Assembly (NCBI GenBank): GCA_028275245.1
Contig: JAPWVA010000062.1
Coordinates: 1 to 6,904 of the forward strand
Length of the DNA stretch: 6,904 bases
DNA from: Actinomycetota bacterium
GTDB taxonomy: Bacteria > Actinomycetota > Geothermincolia > Geothermincolales > RBG-13-55-18
Direction of reading: 5' to 3'
Shown here one piece after another: positions 1 to 4,581 of this stretch (position 1 is its first letter; the number at the start of each line of letters is the position of its first letter). A program made the translations under genes and the position numbers. A model generated the notes under the pieces. It had not been told where the DNA came from and searched no databases. It saw nothing but the letters and a program-made list of their open reading frames with translations.

Positions 1-202
1 CCCAGGACGTTTCACAGCGGTGAAGAACCAGGGCTGCTCGAGGGTTGGGCTGTGGGCCGTCTCAAGGATCCTGGCAGCTCGCCGAGACTTGGGGTGGAGG
101 TAGCCTTTTGGGAGGCGACCTTGCACGAGGATGGCGGCCAAGCCGGGTTTCTGTGATGGATGGCGGGGAAGGTGGCCCGTGCGAGGCCTTCTGATGGATA
201 AT
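1..202. other. Left-edge stretch with no recognised gene
   Basis: I see no supportable gene here. The plus frame starting at base 1 is open to a TGA at 154-156 (51 codons) without a recognisable motif. The minus frame with codons at 1-3, 4-6 and so on is open from 330 to the left edge, but its only starts are a TTG at 141, a GTG at 126 and a GTG at 15, none with a Shine-Dalgarno sequence. Third-position GC in these frames, by rough hand count about two thirds, is below that of the clear genes nearby. The 8-mer TGATGGAT occurs at 154-161 and again at 192-199. The end of an upstream gene in frame 1 cannot be excluded. Confidence 0.4.
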
Positions 203-260
203 CTTACCGAGGAGCCTTGGTGGTTACTGTCCTTACCGAGGAGCCTTGGCGGGTTACTGT
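203..260. repeat. Two-copy tandem direct repeat upstream of the first gene
   Basis: Two head-to-tail copies of CTTACCGAGGAGCCTTGG, followed by a near-identical tail ending GGTTACTGT, lie at 203-230 and 232-260. The copies differ only at the junction after CCTTGG, where the second has one extra base (TGG versus CGGG). The start-to-start step is 29 bases. The repeat ends 45 bases before the ATG of the following gene, so it lies in its promoter or 5' leader region. It could be a paired regulator site, a small satellite unit or a recent slippage duplication. The sequence alone does not decide between these. Confidence 0.85.
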
Positions 261-289
261 TTCCAGCCGTCCCGGGGATGGAGCAGATC

Positions 290-296
290 AGGGAGG
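290..296 (+). promoter_or_regulatory. Ribosome binding site that sets the start at 306
   Basis: AGGGAGG lies 9 bases before the ATG at 306. The in-frame TTG at 246, which would add 20 residues, lies inside the tandem repeat and has no comparable site. The added residues would also put a polar stretch ahead of the hydrophobic anchor. The site therefore favours the shorter protein. Confidence 0.7.
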
Positions 297-305
297 CATG
301 ACTGG

Positions 306-1451
306 ATGGGAAGGAAAGGGGTGGCCCTGGTCATCGTCCTGTTCCTCGTCACTGTTCCCCTGCAGCTCATGGTGCAGTGGAAAGTGGTGACCGGGATGCC
401 CCCAGAGGGAGCCCATGTCCATGCCCATGCAGGGGAGCACGGGGAGGGTGAGTACTCCCAAGACCACGCCGACGAGTATTCCCACGAAGAGGAGGATGAT
501 GGTGAGGGGGAGCCGCGGGGAAACCTCATCCCCAACTACGGTTTCGAAGTAGGGACCAGGGAGCAGGCCTGGGGTTGGTCCCCCAGGGTGAGGGGTTCGT
601 CGGTGGTTTTCCGGGACGAGAAGGTGAAGCGGCGGGGGACCGCCAGCGGCGCAGTGGCGGGGGAGGCGGATTCCTCAGGGCCCTCGGGATGGGTCTTCTC
701 TTCGCTTGGTTTTCCTCGGGGAGAGGGGGTGACCCTGCGCGGATATGTGCTCGCCGAGGTGGAGCGTGGTGGCGCCTACCTGCTGCTGCGGGCTCTCCGC
801 CTGGTCGAGAATGAGGAAACGGTGCCCCTGATGGAGGTTTACCAGGTGAGAGACGGGTCCATAGCCCACTGGGAGGAAGTATCCCTGGAGGCCGCCGTCC
901 CCCCCGAGGCGGACCGGCTGGAGGTGGAGGTGGGCTTCTTCGGTAGGGGCAAGGCGTGGTTCGATGACCTCACCCTGGAGGTCGGCAAGGCCCCCGTGCT
1001 GGTCGCGGGGGAGGAATCGCTGTTCAACGCCTCCTTCGAGCAGGGTCTGGATGGGTGGCTTCCCTTCGGGGAGCGGGGAGAGGGTGACCGGCTTGGCGTG
1101 AAGGGACTTCCCGGCGGGCGTTACCTGGAGCTCACATCCGACGGGGGAGGGACATGGGGTGTGGGCCAGGGCGTCTCCGGCTTGCCGGAGCAGGGAGCCC
1201 TTCGGGTGGAGCTGTCGGCGGGCTCTAAGCTGGTGAGCGGGGAGGCATATCTGGACCTGTTCCTCTTCTATCCCCAGGGGCCCCGCAGGGTGAGGGTGGG
1301 TGAGTTGTCGGGCGATCAGCCGGTGCGTACCTTCGGTAGCGAGATCCCCTTGGAGGACGGCCTACGGGGGGCCTGGGTGGCGGTGGCGGTGAACGGGGTG
1401 GGTGCCGTGCAGGTGACGGGAGCGAGTTTGGTGACGTTGCCCGGGGATTGA
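306..1451 (+). CDS. Membrane-anchored protein with two galactose-binding-like modules
   Basis: The product is a 381-residue hypothetical surface or secreted protein. Residues 1-5 are basic, and residues 6-23 form one hydrophobic segment (VALVIVLFLVTVPLQ...), either a signal anchor or an uncleaved signal peptide. No lipobox cysteine is visible. Residues 35-69 form a low-complexity linker with six histidines (37, 39, 41, 45, 54, 60) and many Glu/Asp, which may bind metal. Two modules follow. The first, about 73-226, opens NLIPNYGFE and ends AWFDDLTLEVG. The second, about 238-378, opens LFNASFEQGLDGW. These openings and endings are typical of CBM4/9-like or related jelly-roll carbohydrate-binding folds. 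No catalytic domain is present, so a binding or structural role outside the membrane is inferred. It stands alone and converges on the channel gene downstream. The ligand and partner are unknown. Confidence 0.75.
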   Translation: MGRKGVALVIVLFLVTVPLQLMVQWKVVTGMPPEGAHVHAHAGEHGEGEYSQDHADEYSHEEEDDGEGEPRGNLIPNYGFEVGTREQAWGWSPRVRGSSVVFRDEKVKRRGTASGAVAGEADSSGPSGWVFSSLGFPRGEGVTLRGYVLAEVERGGAYLLLRALRLVENEETVPLMEVYQVRDGSIAHWEEVSLEAAVPPEADRLEVEVGFFGRGKAWFDDLTLEVGKAPVLVAGEESLFNASFEQGLDGWLPFGERGEGDRLGVKGLPGGRYLELTSDGGGTWGVGQGVSGLPEQGALRVELSAGSKLVSGEAYLDLFLFYPQGPRRVRVGELSGDQPVRTFGSEIPLEDGLRGAWVAVAVNGVGAVQVTGASLVTLPGD

Positions 1452-1453
1452 GG

Positions 1454-1479
1454 GCCCCGGGACCTGGACTTCCCGGCGC
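1454..1479. terminator. Weak hairpin between convergent genes
   Basis: CCGGGA (1457-1462) and TCCCGG (1471-1476) pair around an 8-base loop. After one mismatch the stem extends by two G-C pairs (1454-1455 with 1478-1479). It sits in the 39-base gap between the stops of two convergent genes, which suits a shared terminator. No T-run follows on either strand, so it is not a classical intrinsic terminator. Confidence 0.3.
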
Positions 1480-1490
1480 GAAAAGGAAAC

Positions 1491-2528
1491 TCAAGCGGAA
1501 CCGGCCATCTTCTCCAGCAGGTACAGGTCTTTCTCCCTCCCCAAGGCTATCACTAGGTCCCCCGCCTCCAGCATGGTGTCCCGGTCGGGGTTGGTGTTGA
1601 AGCTCCCATCTCGGGCCTTGCGCACCGCCACTATGAGGGCGCCCGTCCTGGCCTTCACGTCCATCTCCCCTATGCTCCTGCCCGCCAGGGCCGATCCCTC
1701 CTCCACCAAGAGCTCCTCCATCCGGTACTCGATCTCCCCACCCTGGGTCACCAGGTCCAGGTAGTCGCACACGCCCGGTTTGAGCAGGAAATTGGCCATC
1801 CTCTTGCCGCTCAGGGTATAGGGGGATATGACCTTGTTCGCTCCGGCGTAACGCATCTTCTCCACCGATTCCGGGCTTACGCAACGGGCCACGATGACCA
1901 GGTCACGGTTGAGGAAGCGGGCAGTGAGGGAGGCGAGCAGGTTGTTGGCGTCGCTGTCCAGTGCGCAAACCAGGCCCCTGGCCCTCTTCACCCCTGCCTC
2001 CTCCAAGGTCGCCGAGAGGGTGGCGTCTCCCAGCACCGCCAGGTAGCCCTTTTCCAGGGCCTCGGCGTGGCGCTGGGGGTCTTGCTCCACGATGACGAAG
2101 TCGGCCCCCGCTTGGTCCAGGGTCTCACTCACCACCTCCCCCACCCTGCCGAAGCCGCAGACCACGATGTGGCCGGAAAGCCTCCTGATCCTGAGATCCA
2201 TCCTCCTCCTCCCCAGCGTCTCTCCCAGGACCTCCAGGAAAGTGTACTCGATGAGGGTGGATATGAGGAAGAAAAGGGAACTCACCCCAAAGATGATGAT
2301 GGAGATGGTAAGGGCCCTGCCCCCCGGGCCCAACTCCTTTACCTCCCGGAAGCCCACGGTGAAAACGGTGATGACCGTCATGTAGAAGGCGTCGGCGAAG
2401 GACATGTCCTCCAGGAGCATGTAGCCCAGGGGCCCTGCCGCCAAAAGGATGAAGAGCACGGTCGCCAGGGCCAGGATGGCCCTACGCCTAATCTTCTCCC
2501 TCTCGCCGCCCGCGGCCCTGTCGCTCAT
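1491..2528 (-). CDS. Two-TM potassium channel with RCK (TrkA-N/TrkA-C) domains
   Basis: This 345-residue protein is an ion channel subunit of the MthK/Kch-like group, expected to work as a tetramer in the membrane. TM1 spans about residues 17-38, a pore helix about 46-56, and the filter reads TVGFR at 57-61. TM2 spans about 72-95. The cytosolic RCK N-domain begins at IVVCGFGRVGEVV, with the glycine motif at 125-130 and an acidic residue at the end of the second strand (VIVEQD, E148), which suggests a nucleotide ligand such as NAD(H) or ADP/ATP. A TrkA-C domain covers about 266-340. The filter's last residue is Arg rather than the classical Gly. The ATG at 2528 has an AAGGGG stretch just upstream, though the spacing is short. 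A GTG at 2600 would add 24 residues with no membrane character. The hydrolase gene lies 234 bases upstream on the same strand, so tight coupling is unlikely. Confidence 0.88.
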   Translation of the reverse strand: MSDRAAGGEREKIRRRAILALATVLFILLAAGPLGYMLLEDMSFADAFYMTVITVFTVGFREVKELGPGGRALTISIIIFGVSSLFFLISTLIEYTFLEVLGETLGRRRMDLRIRRLSGHIVVCGFGRVGEVVSETLDQAGADFVIVEQDPQRHAEALEKGYLAVLGDATLSATLEEAGVKRARGLVCALDSDANNLLASLTARFLNRDLVIVARCVSPESVEKMRYAGANKVISPYTLSGKRMANFLLKPGVCDYLDLVTQGGEIEYRMEELLVEEGSALAGRSIGEMDVKARTGALIVAVRKARDGSFNTNPDRDTMLEAGDLVIALGREKDLYLLEKMAGSA

Positions 2529-2762
2529 GTCCCCTTCAAGGTCGGCGCTGGCAGCTGAAGCCGGCCCCAGAGCGGGGCCGTGACCTCGCTGCGGATCCAC
2601 GTCGAGCTTGCTCTACCTTGCTGCGATTCCCGCACCGGTGCCGATTTTCATAGTGCCGGCGGTATGGTGCCGGCGGCGTCGTTCGGGTCTTTCGCCCGGG
2701 AAATCCCGTTGGGGTGGTTCCCCCGTGAGGCCGTTTTCCCGGTAGGCCGTTTCACCGAGAGG
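2529..2762. other. Gap between hydrolase and channel genes, with GCCGGC repeat or hairpin
   Basis: No gene is supported in these 234 bases. TGCCGGCGG occurs twice (2654-2662 and 2668-2676, a 14-base step). Because GCCGGC is self-complementary, 2655-2660 and 2669-2674 can also form a 6-bp stem with an 8-base loop. Nearer the hydrolase end, AGGCCGTTT appears twice in close succession (about 2727-2752). A 4-bp GGGG/CCCC hairpin lies near 2711-2725. I could not pick out a convincing promoter for the channel gene, although it should lie here. Confidence 0.4.
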
Positions 2763-3392
2763 TCATATCCCCAAAAGGAAGGGATTGGTCTTCTTCTCCC
2801 AGCCCACCACGGTGGAGTCCAGGTGCCCGGGGTATATCCTGGTGTCGCCAGGGAGGGTGAAGACCTTTTCCTTCACCGATTGCACCAGGGTTCTCATGGA
2901 CCCCCCAGGGAAATCGGTGCGACCCACCGAGCCCCGGAAGATGAGGTCCCCTGCGAAGAGGGCGCCGTCCACCAGGTAACAGACGCTCCCCTCGGAGTGT
3001 CCCGGGGTATGGAGGACACGGAACTCCAACCCCGCCAGCCGCAGCAGCTGACCTTCCTCCACCTCCCTGATCTCCTCCGGTATCTCCAGGCTCTCCAGGC
3101 CCAGCATGCGCAGGAACAGGGGTGGGATGTTCTTTATGAGGGCGATGTCCGCCGGGTGCATGTACGCCTCCGCCCCGGTGGCCTCCACGATCTCCTTCAG
3201 GCCCAGCAGGTGGTCCGGGTGGCCGTGAGTGAGGAGGACCGCCTCCAGCTCCAGGCCGTTCTTCTTGAGGAAGTCCAGGACCTGGGAAGCGGGCACCCCC
3301 GCGTCCACCAGGACCGCCTTCTTCTCCTCCTCGTTGATCACCAGGTAGGTGTTGCTGCCGAAGGAGTAGTCTGTGAACGTGACGATCTGCAA
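2763..3392 (-). CDS. Metallo-beta-lactamase-fold hydrolase, glyoxalase II-like
   Basis: This is a 209-residue cytosolic hydrolase of the short glyoxalase-II-like group, predicted to use two metal ions, usually zinc, to hydrolyse thioesters such as S-acyl-glutathione or related compounds. All expected metal ligands are visible: THGHPDH (H56, H58, D60, H61), H132 in HTPGHSEGS, D149 in FAGDL and H190 in YPGH. The GRTDFPGG segment (157-164) and the ending KKTNPFLLG are hallmarks of this subgroup. There is no C-terminal substrate-binding extension as in classical glyoxalase II, so glutathione specificity is doubtful. The start chosen is a TTG giving MQIVTF, which matches the usual family N-terminus. 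GGTGA lies 5 bases before it. A GTG at 3401 (three residues longer) is nearly as good. Longer versions starting at 3527 or 3602 would run through a probable promoter. The true substrate is unknown. Confidence 0.85.
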   Translation of the reverse strand: MQIVTFTDYSFGSNTYLVINEEEKKAVLVDAGVPASQVLDFLKKNGLELEAVLLTHGHPDHLLGLKEIVEATGAEAYMHPADIALIKNIPPLFLRMLGLESLEIPEEIREVEEGQLLRLAGLEFRVLHTPGHSEGSVCYLVDGALFAGDLIFRGSVGRTDFPGGSMRTLVQSVKEKVFTLPGDTRIYPGHLDSTVVGWEKKTNPFLLGI

Positions 3393-3515
3393 GGCCCTCA
3401 CCCTTTCCGGTACCTTGATCCACCCTCCCGGCCAGCGCACCCCGTGCCTGAACCCAAAGGCATCGACCGGGACGGGGGTAGTCCCACGTTTCCTGACGGA
3501 ACCTTTCCTGCTGGA

Positions 3516-3521
3516 ATTATA
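3516..3521 (-). promoter_or_regulatory. Perfect -10 box for the hydrolase gene
   Basis: The minus strand reads TATAAT here, a consensus sigma-70-type -10 element in otherwise GC-rich DNA. The hexamer 17 bases upstream (GCCCTG) does not resemble a -35 box, so an activator or a relaxed promoter is implied. Transcription would start near 3509, giving a leader of roughly 110-120 bases before the hydrolase start. This position argues against the longer hydrolase starts. Confidence 0.5.
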
Positions 3522-3630
3522 GAGCATGGAAGGTCGGGCAGGGCATGGGGTGGTGTAGCGCGTACCGTCACTCGGCGGACGTGGGGATCCCTGGGTGGGC
3601 ATGGAAGGGCGGCCGGGGCACGGGGTGGAG
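3522..3630. repeat. Imperfect 34-base direct repeat, 75-base step
   Basis: Copy one (3522-3555) begins GAGCATGGAAGG and copy two (3597-3630) begins GGGCATGGAAGG. The copies match at 28 of 34 positions by eye and both end in GGGGTGG plus two bases. After a short gap, weaker similarity continues (GTACCGTCACT versus GTGCCGTGACT). Copy one directly abuts the upstream side of the minus-strand -10 box, covering its -35 region. The 75-base step is close to seven DNA turns. It may be a pair of regulator sites or a degenerate duplication. Confidence 0.6.
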
Positions 3631-3773
3631 GTGCCGTGACTTTCCGGGAGGGGACCTCTCGCTCTCGGCTTCAGTCGTTCCGTGTGCCCGGAAGGGTTCC
3701 CTTACGCAAAGGGCAGATCCACCTTCAAGCCGGGCGAATTTTTTCCGAAGATGAATTGGGAGCAGAGATGTGC

Positions 3774-3781
3774 GGGAGGTG
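3774..3781 (+). promoter_or_regulatory. Ribosome binding site setting the start at 3784
   Basis: GGGAGGTGA runs from 3774, an almost full match to the 16S rRNA tail, with GGAGG ending four bases before the ATG at 3784. In-frame upstream starts, for example the ATG at 3751, have no such site and would add residues outside the receiver fold. Confidence 0.8.
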
Positions 3782-3783
3782 AC

Positions 3784-4464
3784 ATGGGCAAGAAAAGGGT
3801 CCTCTACATCGATGACAGCGAGATGGCCCGCCGGGTGTTCTCCGACCTCCTCGAGGGGGAGGACATGGAGGTCATCGCCACCGGGGACCCCGACGAGGGG
3901 CTGAGGTTGGCCCGGGAGGTGGCGCCGGACCTGGTGGTGGTGGATCTGCGCTTGCAGGAGAGGGACGGCTGCGAAGTGGTGAAGAGCCTCCGTTCCATGG
4001 AGGAGCTGCGAGATATTCCCTTGGTAGCCCTGTCAGCTACCATAGCAGAGGAGGACCGGAGGCGTTGCGAGCCCTTCGTGGACGCCTTCCTGGACAAGGT
4101 GAGGGACGTGTCGGACCTGCAGACCAGGATAAGGGAGATAATCTCCTCCTTGCCGCCCCGCCGGGAGGCCGCGGGGAGGGAAACGGTAAGGTCTGGAGGC
4201 GCAGCAGGAGACATGAACGAGGCTCTAGAGGCACTGGAGAAGATACGGGCGGCCATGTCCCACGACCTACGCACGCCCCTCACGGTGATGATCAGCTACG
4301 CCCACACGGTGGCGGCGGGTAAGGTGGGCCCAGTGAGCGATAGACAGAAGGAGATGCTCCAGACCGTGGTGGATCACGGCTTCCAGATGGACGCCCTCAT
4401 AGAGGAGATCGTCAAGATAGCCAGGAGGACTCTGGAGGCTTACGGCTACCGCAAGGAGGGGTAA
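3784..4464 (+). CDS. Receiver domain fused to HisKA helices, no ATPase domain
   Basis: This is a 226-residue cytosolic two-component protein. The receiver domain spans about residues 4-122 with every phosphorylation residue present: the acidic pair D10/D11, phosphoacceptor D54 in LVVVDLR, S84 in ALSAT and K105. After a short linker, about residues 143-216 form a HisKA dimerisation/phosphoacceptor domain with the H-box SHDLRTPL (H160). The protein ends ten residues later. The HATPase_c catalytic domain that should follow is missing, and no remnant is visible before the downstream hairpin and the opposing gene. It therefore cannot autophosphorylate by the normal route. It most likely acts as a phosphorelay intermediate between an outside kinase and a regulator, or as a dimerising inhibitor. 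It is monocistronic, with no kinase or output partner beside it. A natural truncation of a longer hybrid kinase is the alternative. Confidence 0.85.
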   Translation: MGKKRVLYIDDSEMARRVFSDLLEGEDMEVIATGDPDEGLRLAREVAPDLVVVDLRLQERDGCEVVKSLRSMEELRDIPLVALSATIAEEDRRRCEPFVDAFLDKVRDVSDLQTRIREIISSLPPRREAAGRETVRSGGAAGDMNEALEALEKIRAAMSHDLRTPLTVMISYAHTVAAGKVGPVSDRQKEMLQTVVDHGFQMDALIEEIVKIARRTLEAYGYRKEG

Positions 4465-4484
4465 GGCCCTCACCGGTATCCCCG

Positions 4485-4535
4485 GGAGACCGCCGATGGC
4501 CGCGGAACGGGAAAAACCGGCCGCCGGCGGTCTCC
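4485..4535. terminator. Strong two-part hairpin between convergent genes
   Basis: GGAGACCGCCG (4485-4495) pairs perfectly over 11 bases with CGGCGGTCTCC (4525-4535). Inside it, after a 2x2 internal loop, GGCCG (4498-4502) pairs with CGGCC (4518-4522) around a 15-base loop. It starts 20 bases after the signalling gene's stop and lies in the 117-base gap before the stop of the opposing reductase gene. That position suits a bidirectional terminator or a transcript-end stabiliser. No T-run follows on either strand, so rho-independent action is unproven. A smaller GGCC/GGCC hairpin (4563-4575) lies just past the reductase stop. Confidence 0.55.
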
Positions 4536-4581
4536 GTGGTCGTGGGCTTGGGAGGGAAGAACGGCCTTTCCGGCCCCGGCC

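Larger units (their letters stand above)
3402..3783. other. Divergent intergenic region between hydrolase and signalling gene
   Basis: These bases hold no supportable gene, although frames stay open because of the GC content. They contain a minus-strand -10 box, an imperfect 34-base direct repeat and an AT-rich patch with six Ts (about 3738-3743) ahead of the plus-strand gene. A plus-strand promoter must lie in the right half, but no convincing -35/-10 pair stands out. Confidence 0.5.

Noticed and set aside
1..141. Possible minus-strand gene running off the left edge from a TTG at 141 or a GTG at 126
   Set aside because: The frame is open to the edge, but neither start has a Shine-Dalgarno sequence. 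The codon third positions are less GC-rich than in the real genes, and the translation matches nothing I recognise.
131..301. Small plus-strand frame from an ATG at 131 (56 codons) through the tandem repeat
   Set aside because: It has no ribosome site, it reads through the repeat in two frames because of the one-base indel, and it overlaps the ribosome site of the next gene.
1225..1884. Minus-strand open frame of 219 codons spanning the convergent gene ends
   Set aside because: The product is Pro/Gly/Arg-rich low complexity, overlaps two real genes in other frames and has no domain or ribosome site.
3738..3743. Run of six Ts before the signalling gene, considered as an intrinsic terminator or attenuator
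   Set aside because: No stable stem ends just before it; only about 3 bp of GGC/GCC pairing can be found.
2580..3782. Long plus-strand open frame (400 codons) across the hydrolase gene and its flanks
   Set aside because: It runs antisense through the hydrolase with its intact metal-binding motifs and crosses two intergenic regions and a promoter. Its composition (Arg/Gln/His/Val rich) looks like a shadow frame.
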